Positions 10,950 through 24,849 of a stretch of 64,000 nucleotides of DNA are shown here, piece by piece. Each line of letters starts with the position of its first letter. Positions within the stretch are counted from its first letter, which is position 1. The notes beneath the pieces are model-generated. The model was not told the origin of the DNA and did no database searches. It saw nothing but the letters and a program-made list of their open reading frames with translations. Both the position numbers and the translations under genes were made by a program. Origin of the DNA: Selaginella moellendorffii (taxonomy: Eukaryota > Streptophyta > Lycopodiopsida > Selaginellales > Selaginellaceae); assembly GCF_000143415.4 (NCBI RefSeq), contig NW_003314262.1, positions 2,226,755-2,290,754 of the forward strand, given 5' to 3'.

Positions 10950-13517
10950 TTACCAACACCACCCCGTCCGCTAAACAAGAAAAAACGTCAGTACGAAACA
11001 AAAAAAGTAATATGCAATACCTGCAAACTTCGTTCCTTCAATTGTTCAAAACTAGTATGCAGCTCCTCTTGCTTGATTTGCATGCTGCGAAGGCTCTGGA
11101 AATACATACAATCATAAGCTAATCATCATTTTTAAAAAATCAGTACCTCCTTTGTCTCAGCCAGTTCATCCTCGAGCGCCTTGATCCGTTCAGCTGCTTC
11201 AACAGAGATGATTCTCTTCAGCTTCTCGTTTTGCTCAAGTAGCTCCCTCACAAGCCCTTCAAGCTTCTCTACACGGTCCTTGATCCCACTAGAGACCATT
11301 TGCTCCACTACAGCAGGTGGTTGCAAATTATGGACGACACGCGAGCTTGAACCAACGCCGCCAGTAAGCATCTCCTGTTTTCTTTTGCAAATTTCTCGAG
11401 CAATGATCACAACACTCATGAAAAATGCCAAAATTGCTGCAAGGTAATTCGCAAAAGCACCCGGGTGGAGCTTGGAAATATCTGCATTGCCTGAAGCCAG
11501 TATCAGTATTGCCAAAAAGTTGCAAACTTCAAACTTAAACCTCTTGCATGAATGCTGGCGCTGTAGCCGTTCGAGTCCGTTTTCTTCACGTAGACGCTAG
11601 CAATGTTGTCAACAGCCTTATCGACCATTGGTACCATCTCATTACCAAGGACCAAGTCCGGGTTGTCCAAAAGTCTAGCACCGCCATAGACCTGTAAGAG
11701 CACGTCAGTATCGCGTGAAGAACATTAGCTACCTCACCTCTTCAGACACCGAGTTCAGCCTCACGAAACTTGGTCTCGTTCTGACAGAGAAGTCATCCAC
11801 GTCCGAGCCAGATTCTGCAGTTGAAACATCCAGCTCTCGGACCTGGATCATAATCAATCAAAATCGGCCTCCAAAACGGAGAAAGATATAGTTATACCTT
11901 AATTTCTGTTCCACCGGAATCTATAGTCACAATTTGTCTTGCAAACTTCGCTTTTCCATCCATAACAGCCTGAAGAGAGTAGGATCAGCCTAGTTCAAAA
12001 GACAACAACTAACATTGACGGTACCTTCAAAATGGATGGGTCTTTCCACGGTCCTCTATCAGAGCACATGCAGCCACCTTCCACGAGACAATTGCAGGTC
12101 CCGCCAAGAAATTCTGGCAGCTCGCTGTTGAAACCAAATCAGTCAAAAAATCTCTAGCATGACATGCAACATATACATACTTTGCATCAATAACCTCGAG
12201 GAGTCTGCTTTGAAACTTGTTCCCTAAGACCTGCAAAGAAAGTATAAGAAATTAAGAAACGTATGCGTAACGAAAGAATTAGTTACTGTGATCTTTGAGG
12301 TAGTTTTAGGATCCAGAAAGCTTCGGACAGTATTCCACAGCAATCTAAACCCAGATCCGGCGTTCACGATATACATTCTGTGTAGAGTCTGTGTGCAGAA
12401 ATTGTACAAGATTGAGAAAAAATCAGAAATCGTTTAAGATTCACCTCAGGATAATTGTCGCCGTCAATTTTTTGCATCCTGATTATCAGCTCTCGTGCAG
12501 TCTTATTGAAGTTTTTGAGACCCTGCAAAAGAACATGAGCATTATGTCGTAATTATAAGTGATGTAATCTCTTACCACACCAGCCACATCCAGAATCGTA
12601 GTGGTAGAATCTATGTGCCGTTTTGCCGCAATCGAACAAGCAGGGAACTTCTTGTTGATGGTCCTCTCGAACTCACATATATGGTACTTCAAATATCTAT
12701 CGATGGTTGTGACGTTCATGAGCTTATTCGGTTCCACCTTGCCAAGACGCTCGATGTAAACAGGCCTTCCTTCTTTGTCCACGCCGTGATTACCATGGGG
12801 GTAATACTTCTTCACCTCTTCTAGTTCCTCGAATGCAAAAGACTGCAAAAAAGGACCTACATTTTACGGAACGAGGGACAAAACTTCAGCATACCTCTTC
12901 AATAGTGTCTACGTCGTTGTCTTTCCTCCATTGCAGCATCTCGATCCACATGTTCTTGGCCTTGTCATGATCAAACTTCCGAGCCTTCAAAAATCTAGAG
13001 CCAGCAAGAGCGACTGTATGGATAACAGGGAGAGAGAAAAAAAGAAACGAGTATAGCACATACCTCAGCAGCGTATGGTAATCGTCATGCCTGTCTGGAA
13101 GGAGATTCTCAGCTAGCAAAACCTGTCTAAAAGCATCCACGGCCTTTTGCTCCTCGGCGTCCCACACGTCCTCGATCAGCGATCTCTTTCTCCGTCTCTT
13201 CCTCCGGAACGATGACCTCAGCTTCTTGGACGCAATGATAGCCTTGAAAGACGCGATCTTGTTCTTCCCCTTTCGATCTTCCTCCGAGTCCTTCTCAAAA
13301 TCGTCTTGATTCGCCGCGTTGGACGAGAGGCAGTCTAGCAATCAACCGCATTTACCCGTGAGATCCACAGCAAGGGATGAACCAAATGATTACCTATATG
13401 CACTAGGCTCGATAGCGCTCGGTCGGCTCTCCAAGATCCTCGCTCTGTCTTCCATGCCGATTCTCGCGCCTTGGACGATGATCTAGGAAGCGCCGAGGTG
13501 CTCACAGCCGTCTCCAT
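10950..13517 (-). CDS. SFH-type SEC14 phosphatidylinositol transfer protein
   Basis: Fourteen exons: 13394-13517, 13064-13334, 12895-12994, 12576-12842, 12445-12522, 12287-12388, 12181-12230, 12025-12124, 11898-11969, 11738-11842, 11541-11691, 11147-11490, 11021-11095, 10950-10970. They join in frame to 619 residues. A basic region ([16 protein letters not shown]) precedes the CRAL-TRIO N-terminal helices and [13 protein letters not shown]. The lipid-binding CRAL-TRIO fold runs from about 166 to 365, with [37 protein letters not shown] and [11 protein letters not shown] hydrophobic segment ([18 protein letters not shown]) and a coiled coil ([17 protein letters not shown]) fill the C-terminus, as in plant SFH proteins. 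Known members exchange phosphatidylinositol and phosphatidylcholine and organise phosphoinositides during polarised growth. Introns are mostly 50-60 bp. Confidence 0.93.
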
Positions 13518-14746
13518 TCCCCCTAGGGTTTTGCGACAGCTCAGATCTACTACTTAGAATGCAAATCCAGCTCCCGCTGCAAGAATCTAAGCTCCCGACA
13601 CGAGATTTCCATAGATTGCTGCCAGAGCCCCCTAGAATCACCTGACTAGCGCCAAGCCGCTGGCTTATTCGTCTGCTAACAGGAGAGATTTAGGGTTCTT
13701 GCCTCCCGCCGCTAAAGGGATTCGAACCTCCGCATTGGCCAGCTAAAATTCGCTGTGAAAGAGCACAAAGCGACGTGACACCATGATTGGAGGATAATTG
13801 GAAAGAAAAGTAAAAAACAAGCCTTTACCGCGTGGACGGCTGCTGTAAAGTTCCTCCCATGAAGAGCGTTGTCTCGAGATTCATACCATAGTTTTGTTCT
13901 TTTGATAACATAGAAAATCCTTTAAATCATTCACGTGGAAGCCCACCAAAGTTCCAGTTTTTTCTATCACACAGTACGAGATTAACAGTGAGCAAGTTGA
14001 CTCCCACTTCCGTGTTCTTGGGGATCCCGCTCATCCATTTCGCGAGATTATTTTCTCTTCTTCGTCCATCACTTTCTTCTTCTTCCCGTGGATCGATCGA
14101 TCCTCTCCGCGCGTAGAAAATTCCAAGAGTGGCCAACAGCAAGCTCCAGCAAAGTTCCAACAATCACGATTATATCGTCAAGCTTCCACAGGGCTAACGT
14201 AGACCCTGTCCCCCAAACACACAGCACGGAACTCCCACTCTTTGTAGGCTAGCTAGAAGTAGAAGACTTAAAACACTAGACAAACAATCCAAGCTCTCTC
14301 TACTCATGCGTGATCTCTCACTTGGTCTCTAATCATCACGAAGAAACTTTTAGAGAGTACTTTGATGCTTCTCTTCGATCCGGAGAGCAAAGTCGCGTAC
14401 TCTCTTTTTTTTTTCTTGGTTTGATCACTCGCTGGCTATGATTTGAAAGAACTATATAGTACATGCTTTGTGTTTGCTTTGCTATAGAGCTTACAAGAGC
14501 ATCAAACTCGGCTCGTTTTGCCTCGTATCTTTCTCTTCTTCTTCTTCTTCCTTGTATTGTGTGTGTGTGTGGTTTTTTTTCCTCTTTTTGTTTGCTTCGA
14601 TTCTTCGAAAGTGAAAGAAAAGAGAGGAGGATTTCCACTCCTTTGAGCAGAGACCCTGCTTTCGCGCTTTCGTTTGTATCGAGATGTTGCTGGGAAAAAT
14701 GGTGTGCTCGGTTTTGGTGTCCATCGATATCCCATCTTGGAAAGTG
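13518..14746. other. Intergenic, simple-sequence tracts only
   Basis: Contains the 5' leader of the SFH gene and the 3' region of the carboxypeptidase gene. Pyrimidine-rich stretches near 14400-14600 include a run of T and a short GT repeat. I found no coding or RNA gene. Confidence 0.6.
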
Positions 14747-17253
14747 TTAGCTGTTCTTGGGAAGCGTCTGGCCGGAGAGAAAAGTTTGGAAGAGTAGCAA
14801 CGCTCGCGCGGGTTGAGCGTAAGGAACCATATGCGCTGCTCCTCGTATCGTCGCGTACGTGAGATTTCCATAAACTTGCGTCCATCCGGCAACCTGGATT
14901 TGAAGAGGTTTTAGCCAATGATTTTGTCTAAACTATCTACATAGCCAGTGAACTTTTCACATCTTGAGCTCGTACTAAGCCTAGAGCTAAGATAAAAAAG
15001 AGAAACAAAGTACCTGGCCTCCCAAGTACCAGGCAGTGTATGGGACTGTAGCTGGAAGATTGAGACTTTTGCCAAGCCCATTGATTATTGTCCGGGTTCC
15101 AGTCAATGGCACGACAGAGTCCTGATCGCCACTGCAAGAATCGCAAGCGAGTGACTGAGCAGCTGAGAAAGGAAATAAAAAAAAAGTAGAAAACATGGTG
15201 GACTTTCACGAGATGAAACGAAGAACACGAAGAACACACGCGAACGAAGAAAGAAGTTCAAGAAAAATGGAAAGAAAGCTTTCTTACCTGAAAACCCAGA
15301 CACGAAGGCCGGTTTTGACGATGCTTTGGAGCAAGGGAACAATGTCGATGCTACCATCCTGGAGATAGTATTGGACGGGCCTGAAAGGTTTCGAGAAAAG
15401 TTTTGATAAGTTAGTGATCGAGCAAGAGAACTTTCGAGAGAAAACTCGAGAGAACTTAAGGAACAGCGTAGTTACCCGTCACACATTGTCCATTTGTAGT
15501 TGAGTCCTGTAACGTTGGCATGAAGAGCTTGCTGTACTCTGTAGTCATTGAGATAGAGGTCTCTTTCGTCATCAATGCAAACATCAACTCCATAGCTCTT
15601 CTGAGTGATCTGCTTGGCAGAACAAAAAATAAAACAACAAAAAACACGGCGAGCAATTAAATGAGTAAGATCACAGATGCCAGAGATGCGGATCACCGGG
15701 AGATCACGGCAAGCGAGCAATCAATCAAACGCGCAAAGAAGAAAAAAAAGAAAAACACGAAAAAGAACAGCATCAAGCTCCAGGAATTCTCTAGCTTACT
15801 ACTCACGTGTTGCTTCAGCCTGAGCTCCTGGAGGAACAGCGACGGCAGGCACACGTCGAGGATCACGTCGTAGTTATTGATGAAATCGCCCACCTCGTCG
15901 TCGGACTTGCCCATGATCACGTCGCACTGGTTGGAAACGTTGTGCTGCTTCTCGGCCCCGAGCTCGTAGTCCTCGAAGTTGCAAGCTCCCTTGACGGCGG
16001 CGAAAGTATCATCGGAGATCAACCCGTGCGACCAAAAGTACTCGTACATGGCAGCGGTGTCTATCCCGAGATTGAGCAAGGGATTTCCGATCTACACCAC
16101 CACAAAGTTTGCAAAGAAGATCCATCAAGAAAAGTGGAAACCAAGAACACCACTTACTGCAATGCCTTTCAACCGGAGTTCTTCCTGGCGATTGCGCTCA
16201 TTGTGTCCAAGAATGACGGAAGCCAATTGTGGGACATAGTGTCCTGGACGAGGAGAAAAACCAAAAAAAAAAAAAACACGAAGGAGATGGTTAATACGGA
16301 ATTTGGAGCCAAATACGAAAAAAGTATGATCAGACCTGCGTAGCTCTCGCCAGTGATGTAGAGGTCGGAACTTCTAAACTCTGGAAACTTTCTGAACCAT
16401 CCCAGCAAGAACAGGAGCGTATCTTGAGCTGTAAAGCCACGCATTCCCAGAAAGCAAAGCTCAGTGACACTGGAAACGATGAAAAACCACTGCACGCTCT
16501 CGTCGTTCCGACCAAAACAAGCCAAGGAAAAAGAAAAGAGACCAAGAACAGGAGATAAAGAGGAAGAAAACAAAGATGGAGAAGGAGGCCAGAGACGAAA
16601 AGCATTTGTCCGGAGAAGAGAGGAAGGAAAAGATCATTGAATCATACCAGTTTTCTCATCGGTAACGTTGTCATAGTCGGAGCTGGTGTTGGAATACGAC
16701 CATCCAACTCCAGCGGGCGAATCCAAGAACAAGAGATTGGAAACTAGAAAAGGAAGAAACCCACGTTTTAGAGATCTTCTCGATCGGGGAGAAAGCAAAA
16801 GCGAGATCATGGAAGAATTTAATCGGACCTTTGTTCCATGACTGTGGATTTCTCAGCAGTCCAGTGCCGGAAGCATTTGGATAGAATGGTCCCAGCTCCG
16901 TAAACGCACCGCATCCAATCGACGAGCATCCGGGACCTTTTTTTTTTGGTGCCAGACAAGAACTCTGTGTGAGTGACACTACTGGAAAAAAGCACGCACT
17001 AGGAGATCACAGTACCTCCATTGAGCCAAAGCGTGAGAGGCTTGGACTGTGGAGCACCGCCTTCCACCTCCACGAAATAGTAGAACAATGCTCGCCCCGC
17101 GGATGGATCCACCGTCACGTAGCCCGCGTACTGCCGGAATCGGACGCGCGGCTGGCCGGGGAGATTCGTGACGAGATCGCTGAGCGGGGCAGCCGCGGCA
17201 ATGCAGCAGTGGAAGAGGAGAATGGCGAGAATCGCAGGTAGCGAGCAGCCCAT
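14747..17253 (-). CDS. Serine carboxypeptidase-like protein (S10 family)
   Basis: Ten exons: 17016-17253, 16829-16936, 16648-16743, 16336-16428, 16158-16243, 15807-16091, 15476-15609, 15288-15380, 15014-15131, 14747-14893. They give 465 residues, the family's usual length. A signal peptide covers about the first 22 residues ([17 protein letters not shown]). The substrate-binding block [14 protein letters not shown] and the motif [11 protein letters not shown] are present. The triad is visible: Ser176 in GESYAG, Asp380 in FSGDQD and His438 in GAAHMVP. The enzyme should enter the secretory path and act in the vacuole or wall as a carboxypeptidase, or as an acyltransferase as some relatives do. 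The ATG at 17253 is the first before the signal peptide. Confidence 0.95.
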
Positions 17254-19200
17254 GGCCAAGGATTAGACGCGGAAACACTGGAGGATCGAGGTGGGACGAA
17301 GCCGTGAGTCTGGATTGGAATGGTGGGTCAATTCTCTCGAATCTGGGCGATGGCGAGAGGAGCGCGCGGGGAGAGAGCGGCGAAGAGGGTGCCCGGAACG
17401 CGCGCGCGATCTCGCAATTGGCGAGCGGTTCGCGAGCAATTTGTGTCGGAAGCTAGAAATGGGGCTTTGGCGCTTTCAAGGGATCCAAGACCAAAACGAC
17501 AATGAGGAAGAACAAGCGTGGGCGAGAGAAGGCGATAAGAAGAATCGAAGAAGACGAAGATAGTCAAAATCGCGGAGAAGAGAAGAAGATCAAGCAAGAG
17601 AATGAGAATTTCTTTGTCAAAGTGGAATGGAAGACCAAATGATTCGTCCCATGTCTAGAAATACCAGCAGCGTAGCGCAAGAGAGAGGGAAAGAATTCAA
17701 CTCAAGGTTAAAAAAAAATGCTTGGAATATCAATCGAACGCTTCCAAGCAATCCCACGATTCACGGAGTGGGATCGAAAACTACCTTTCCAGTTTACTAT
17801 ACTATCAGCGCTGCGAGAGAGAGAGGGAGGGGTAAAAAGAAGATTGTTGTGGGGCGTTCAAGGATTGACTTGCTCTGTTTTATTGGACCTGGGCCGAGTA
17901 AATACGCTTGTTTTCTCTTACCCCGCTCTGTTTTTACGTGCTCGGCTGACCATGGCGGTGTCAACAGATAGAATGGTGACCTGGTGCGGTAAAAAATTAA
18001 ATAAAAATTCGCCAACCAAGGACATTAAATGCAATGCGCAGTTGGCCGATTATCGCGCTAATCAGGTGGTCACACCTAATCACCTTTAACCAGCGCTTTA
18101 CCCTAATATCATAAAGCCCTAGATAAAAGTCCGTCCAATTGGGAAGTAGATATCGATGATGAGACATATCATGTGGAGGTACTCTTTGCTCCTGAGAGAG
18201 TGCGCCAAATAAAAACCTTGGAGCTCGAAAAAAGAGAGCGAATTAATGCTTAAAAAACAAGAACAAACAAATCAAAAGAGAGTTCTAGTCTATGTAGACG
18301 ACGAACGAATGGAACCCTATACCTTACCTCCTCCTGCATGGGCGTTGTGGCCTAGATTACGTGCAGCGCATTGCCTGCCACCCTCTGGAACCCTATTTTG
18401 TTTTTCTTAAATATCAGAACGCTGCAAAACCTACTGGTTGATTCTGGGACAACGACCACCCTCTCAAATTCAAACAAAAAGACCCAAACGTTGTTGCGTT
18501 GCTACTTAAATCTCCGCACAAATCAATCCCAATCGCCATCTCTCTGATCGCTCCCCACTGTCTCTCCCTGCTCGCTGGAAATCACTGCGCACAAGCAAAC
18601 AAAAGACACCCAGCCAGGAAAAATGCTAGGGTTCCAGCCCGGTCAAACCGAACGTTGAAGGGATTGACTTGACCGTCAAAGTGCATGCATTCGTCCTTGC
18701 TACTTGTTACCTGGAGCATTGAATTGGACGAAAAGAAATCGATCGTCGATTGGATTTGGATTCACAGCTCCAGTCAAGAATCGATCAGTTAGAGCGAATA
18801 TCTCGCGTCGCGTTTGTTTGTTGTCAGTGGGGCCATCCAAGCCAAGATCATGGCATATTCTCCAGAAGTTTAGATTATTCTCCCTGGGCTGGGCAGAGAC
18901 ACGTAAGCTTCTGACACGCGAGGGTAAAGTAAAGGCGATAATACTGGTGTAGGTAAGTTGTGTGTGAATGAAATTAACCTGGAGTGCATTTAAAATGGGT
19001 GGCCATGCGAGTCTGTGACAGTGGTGTAAAGAAAAAAATGAAAAGATGGACGGACGCGGATTAATACCGCTGTCCCTGGGATTTGGAATCGACGGCTCGT
19101 ATTGAATTTGGCCACTAGCGGGCATTGAATTCAACTGGAAGAACTTTTTTGACCGGAGAAAAAGCTCGCTCGCATCGAAAAGACAAAGAGTAAGATCAAA
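17254..19200. other. Intergenic region, no gene recognised
   Basis: Includes the carboxypeptidase promoter and GA-rich DNA at 17300-17700. Open frames exist in places (notably minus strand 18700-19395) but none resembles a protein family. Confidence 0.5.
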
Positions 19201-19202
19201 AT

Positions 19203-20005
19203 TCCTGTGGAAAGGAAGAGAATTCCAGATTTCTTCTCGAGATGCTGGAGCTAGAGCCTGACGATGGTGGCTCAATGGTGGCACTGCCCGTGAAAGATGC
19301 ATTTTGGGCATTGTTATGTTACAGGTTACATTGATGGAGCGATTGTGATTTGGAAAGCCGCAAAGGAATGATCCGGGCCTGGTCATTGCGATCAAAGTTT
19401 AGTGAGAGACTAGATCGGGCATCCGTTCGTAATTCCTCCTCGGAAACTTCCAAAACGACGTGCTGTTGGCTGTTGTACTTAAAACTCTGCATGGATAGAA
19501 GATGCTCTCGCTAGAAAAATCTCGACCTTGGACCAACCAGAAAAGGAGAAAAAGTAGAGAAGACTCGCAGAGGGACAGAAGAAAAGAAACCAACAAAGGA
19601 AAAGATTTGAAGGGATGGAAAAGCTGCGTGAAAACAGTCAAAAGCAATCGGCTTTGTATCAACCTGGAAACTAGACAATGGAAACGAGACAAGGAAAAGA
19701 GAGAATCTCTTTCTCTAGAAGGAAGGTCATGGAAGTCCAAACTTGGACTAAATCCTGAGTACAAACTCAGTTGCTTGACAGCTCCCAAAGTGCGACGAAC
19801 GNNNNNNNNNNNNNNNNNNNNNNNNNNNNNNNNNNNNNNNNNNNNNNNNNNNNNNNNNNNNNNNNNNNNNNNNNNNNNNNNNNNNNNNNNNNNNNNNNNN
19901 NCCACCACCATCAATTCCCACAGTGGTGAATTGATGGTGGGATTCTCGTTCGTCACGGTGGCGGTTACTGTCAAGTGTGACTGCTGCTTCTTCATGGTTG
20001 ATGAT
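19203..20005 (-). pseudogene. Decayed phytocyanin copy spanning an assembly gap
   Basis: Related to the intact phytocyanin at 43668-44285. The exon 2 part (about 19203-19490) keeps PGSFLCGFPNHN-like residues but has lost frame and carries stops. The exon 1 part lies at 19760-20005, interrupted by 100 Ns; beyond the gap only the region encoding ATEFV is recognisable, out of frame. An inverted duplicate of the exon 1 start sits at the gap edge. This is the fourth and most distant copy of this phytocyanin in the window. Confidence 0.75.
19802..19901. other. Assembly gap of 100 Ns
   Basis: Exactly 100 N characters, a conventional placeholder, so the true gap size is unknown. It interrupts exon 1 of the decayed phytocyanin copy. 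Confidence 0.99.
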
Positions 20006-20099
20006 CATCTTCAGCCTCACACACCAAGAAGTTCCAAAGTTCTGACGCGAATTCATGGTTCAGCTGGCCCCAGAAAACAGGAAAACTTGCAACTCACCA

Positions 20100-23000
20100 T
20101 GTGGAGGAAAGTTTTTAAAGAAAAATATAGTTTGCTGCATTTACATCAGATTTTGAAGTTCTAGTTAAAATGCTAAACATTTTAGTGTCTTTTCTCTGAT
20201 GAAACAATTTGGAAAGCAAAATAAAGCTTTTGTTTTGATTTGCATCAAAAAAAATATTTTAATTCAAAAAAAAAGTTAAATAAAAGTTCTTAATATAAAA
20301 ATAAAAAAATTTAATCACAAATTCTAATAATTCACAACTCAAAAATAGATAATATATCACTATATATATATATATATATAAATATATTCTCACATTTATG
20401 ATCCTAATTATCTGTCTCAATAATTTTTATTCAAATAATGTTTACCAATTGAGTGAAGTATATAAATTTTGAATGAAAAAAGAGTTTATTATACATATGA
20501 AGTATATATATTGTTATTTTATTTTATCAATTACATTATCAAAAACTCTTTGAGATAAAATTATATTAATATATATTTTCTAATTTATAGTACTATATCA
20601 GTTAAATTGTTAAACATAACTACAAAGAAAACAAATTTAAGTTATAATATATGATTTTTTAATATGTTTTTCATTACTATTTTATGTCATAAATATTTTT
20701 TATAATCCATTTTTCAGATACACTATATTAAATATATAATCTTAAATATAATAATTTTATTATTTTATATAAACCATATAAACCTACAAATGATGAAACT
20801 AGTTGTGCTACTTGCTGAGATTACAATAGGAACATTTTTGGTTCTTTGGTAGAATAAATATAAATTATAAAGTAATGTATTATTATAATTAATTAATTGT
20901 CATATTTGCTATAATAAAAAATTTGAAGTACTAATTAAAAATTTTATTTTCTTAAAAAATTATATATGTAAAGTCTATATATACATATATGTATAGACTG
21001 TATTTGTATCAATAGTCATGGAGGAAGACTAGTTTAGAAAATTTAAGGATCAACACAATTATTTTGTTAAAGGTGGCAACATGTGATAAAAATTTGATAT
21101 GCTGATTGATATTCTTGACAATGATTATGAAATTACTCTTTCTCAGGCTTTTTAATATTTTTATATCCCCACATAAGTGGAAGTGAGGGATAAAACTTTT
21201 TGACAAGATCCTTGGCTGTATTCAAGATTTTTCTACTTAATTTATTCTCCCGTTCTTTCCATGAAATTTAGCTTTTCCATATTGTCTAGATAATTGATAT
21301 TATAGAGCTAATGCACTAATAATACTCTAATTCTTAGAATCTCAAATGGAGTGAGACCACCAGTCATTTACAACTTCTCTATTTTTGTCTTCTTTTCAAG
21401 CTTTCATTACATTTGCTTTTTTTATCATGCCACCTTATACTAGATTGAACAGTGTATTATTGAAGGTTATTGATGATGTGTTAATGTTTTGATCCAACAA
21501 CATTATTCCTCCTACTTTGTTTTCTCCAGATTGAGCTTTATTGCTATTGGGCTTGATTTTGTTGGTGTTACACCCTTTGATGTGTTGTTCTTGATTTTTT
21601 ATGGCATTTAAATTATAGAGTTTTGATATTCTTGGTGTGTTGCTATCTTTATTGTTATAGAGCATAATTTCAATTAAAGAGTTATGGATTATATAATTTG
21701 GTTCTTGGAGGATGATTAAGTATTGAGTCAGGATGATGTTTAGAAGTTTAAGTGGATTTCTAATGATGAGGAATTTCATTATTTCAAGAATAACTTTACA
21801 GATAACTTGAAAATGAGTTGGAGATTTCATAAGATAGGTAATCTTTAAAATTTGAAATATAACCATTTCTCTTAGTCTTCTGCTCTTTTTTTACCCTTTT
21901 TTACATCATAACATTTTTGCTTTATTTCCCCTCTCATCTATAGTATTTTCTTCTTTTGACATGTTAATTACTTCTGACTCTTATAAGTTTTATTCTTAAT
22001 TCAGTTCAGTGTTTATTATACTCTTCAAATTGATTTGAATTTTAAAATTGTATGTCTCACTGAGATTTTGCATTATATCTTATGCAGAATTATTGATTGT
22101 TCATTTGGAGTTTAGTTTTAAGTATTCTTATGTTTCCTAAGGTTAAGTTACTTTGTGGTTTGTGATGGTAGTCAATAAACCTAGAATATGCTAGAATATT
22201 CTACCATTTAACGGTTATTATTCATTTAGATTAATCTTGTATTTATAATTTATAAATATATTTATAATTTATAAACATGTTTATAATTTATAAACTTGGT
22301 TAAACACTTTCTAGTATATTCTTTTTCATTCTACCATCTAATGGTTGATATGCAATAAGATTAATCTTGTTTTTGTATATTATAAACTTTTATTTGATCA
22401 ATTAGATTCATAAATAAAAATAATACTACTATTAAACAAACCAAGCATTACTACATGCAACACATGGCAAATTTTTCTAATATTTTGAATTGAATGAATT
22501 TTCGATGATTCCTTTGTTTGTGAGTGCTATTGAAAGTTTTTATTTCATTGTTATTGTTAAAGAGTTTTCTTATTCTCAAAGTTTTTTTTCCTTTGTGGAG
22601 AGGATATGATGAATCTGACCTCTAATGTGCCTAAACGAAGTCAAAAACCAAACCTTTTATATTTTATTATTAGTTATAAGTCTGAGTTAATATTGATCTT
22701 GGAAGTTAAACAGAGGGAAGACGCAGAAATAAGTTTATCATTTGCTATATAGTGTTTTATGGAGTACAGTGGCCCTAATGTCTTAGCTTTAGTTCCATAT
22801 TATAGATTTAGGTTTTTATTATAGTTGTCAACTATTATATCAATGGTTTTATAGGACCTTCAAGTTCTTATAGCTGTCTACACCCAAGAAAATCATCAGA
22901 TATTTCATTTGACTTAGTTTCATCCTCTAAGGTTATATATATATCAAAGCATTATATAAAGATTAATTAAAATTGAATTTGGTCATTCTATTTTTTGTAT

Positions 23001-23900
23001 GAAAATAATAATAATTAAGAATATGTATATGAACAATGTAACGAAAGAATTACATTTAAGCATTATAGATATTTTAATAAATAAAATAATGAAACATAAA
23101 AAATATATTGTAGCATTTTGTTTTTTCAAAAACTGTAAAGAGATTTTTAACCTTTGAACTAAACATATAGATTTTTGAAAATCAAAGAATGTAAGAAAAT
23201 CAATTGCCACCATATAATTGAGGTGACACGTCTTGTCTTTTCAAAACATGCATGGGATACTATAAATTTTGATAGTCGAAAAAAAAAAACAAATTACTCG
23301 AAAGAATTTCACCCATTAATGAGAAATGTTTTTGAGAATTCTTACTTGCAGTTGCCATGAGAAGTAAGTTCCAATGCATCATTTTTCGATAGCACATAAT
23401 TGACAATGTGAGGAGATACTTTCTGTTCAAAACGAATCTCCAAAATCTTGCAAGACTTCACCACAACAAAAAAGAATCAAACCAAAGTTGTGATCATCAA
23501 CCTGACAGATACAGCAAACAAATAATTAACACGTGCTTATTGTTCTATGTAATAGAAATTTTTAGTGGTGGCTCCAAGGTGAATAACATGAACCAAAATT
23601 CCAGTACTATTTGTGGAATATCAGCCCTGAGCCACTTGTTAAAATTTGAGTGTACCACCCAATGGGGAAGAAGCATCCAAGTTCAGATTGAAGTCGAGAG
23701 CTGGCAGGAAACCAGAGATGCCAGGGAACTGAAGGCTATGCTTACTTTGCAAGCCACATTTTGTGACAAGCAACTTGACTTTACAATTAACTCCTGAGCA
23801 TATTAAAACCACTCCTCCAAGTTTTTTGAAATGTCAAGTCGGACGTCTTGCGTGGGCCCTGATGACCTCAAACCACTTCCGAAACTGGATGAAGTTCAAA
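20100..23900. other. Long AT-rich intergenic stretch
   Basis: Dominated by A/T runs and a TA dinucleotide run near 20360. It contains one copy of the dispersed repeat (22180-22470). No frame resembles a protein. At 23540-23800 base composition becomes more balanced and a 129-codon frame is present, but I cannot assign it. Confidence 0.55.
22180..22470 (+). repeat. Dispersed AT-rich repeat, copy 2
   Basis: Same order of sequence blocks as 2700-2988, in the same orientation, with an extra TTTATAATTTATAAA unit. The two copies are about 19.5 kb apart. Confidence 0.75.
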
Positions 23901-23909
23901 GGGCTGACT

Positions 23910-24683
23910 GTCGACTCCGAATTGATCGTGGCCTGGAGAAGGCGGCGAGTTCGTATAAAGAGTGCTCAGGCACAGGGAAGGGCCCTTTTCTAGTGGCAGA
24001 CGATGTATTCTACTTTAGCTTTGAGAAATGGAGTTCCAACTTTGAAGACTGCTGGAGGCCGGCCTTCCTCGAGGGAGAAGAGGGCTCAGTGTCTACATAT
24101 TTGACGATCCCAGTAACGTCCACGACGAGACGAAACAGTGGTTCTTCCACAAGTTATGGACAGCAAGTGGAGAGGCACTTGATGCTCACGAGCCCCGAGC
24201 TGGACATCCGCTCCTTCGTCCGGGTCCTGAGATCATCTAGGTTTGCGCTTGTTAACGGGAGAAAGGAGCCAGACGCCTCTTTCTCCACGGCCTCGCCGAA
24301 GCATCCATTCCCTTGAGTAGTCCTTGAAGTGGCCTACAAGAACGAGGCTTTTGAGGTATTCGTCAGGGAACTTAAACACTGGGTTCGCTCGGGCTGTCAG
24401 CTCGCAATCGGGATACAAATCTCGTATGCCACCCTCTGCAACTGTTGTGGGTGCAGGAGGAAGCTACACAGATTATAGATTTTAGTCCTAGCGTTTGCAC
24501 TTTGGAAACAAAGGAGGATTTCTTGGTGCGGTTCCTGTTCAGTATGCTTTCCAGCGATGTTCCAGACTGTCATGACATCCTACTCACGTTTGACCTGTAT
24601 CAGCTCCAGTCGACGATCAAGGAGCTGGTGCAGGAAGAGTTTGATCTGTATCAGCTACAGTCGACGATCAAGGAGATGGTATA
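23910..24683 (+). pseudogene. Broken copy 1 of the unnamed PD-(D/E)XK-like gene
   Basis: Aligns over nearly its whole length with the intact copies at 34317 and 42672. It has lost the start codon, contains frameshifts (one near 24085 after the FLEGE stretch, another near 24440), and has an in-frame stop at about 24316 just after KHPFP. The internal 51-bp duplication encoding the two YQLQSTIKE repeats is retained near the 3' end. It is the first gene of cassette 1. Confidence 0.85.
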
Positions 24684-24849
24684 GGAAGAGTTGGAGCAAC
24701 CTTGTGAAGAATATGTCTCGCTCCTTAAATGAGGAACATCTTCAGTGGTTCTTGCTCCCAACTTAATCTTCAAGATGATTGAAGATTAGAATTAGTAAAA
24801 TCTTTAGAAGCTTAGATCATTGAAACGATAAAGAGCAAGGTCGAAATTC

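Noticed and set aside
13716-13750. tRNA-like T-loop sequence (GGTTCGAATCCC on the minus strand)
   Set aside because: No matching T stem, acceptor stem, D arm or anticodon arm could be folded around it.
18700-19395. A 231-codon open frame on the minus strand
   Set aside because: It starts inside the decayed phytocyanin copy and continues into intergenic DNA without resemblance to any family; its initial codons are not ATG. Most likely chance.
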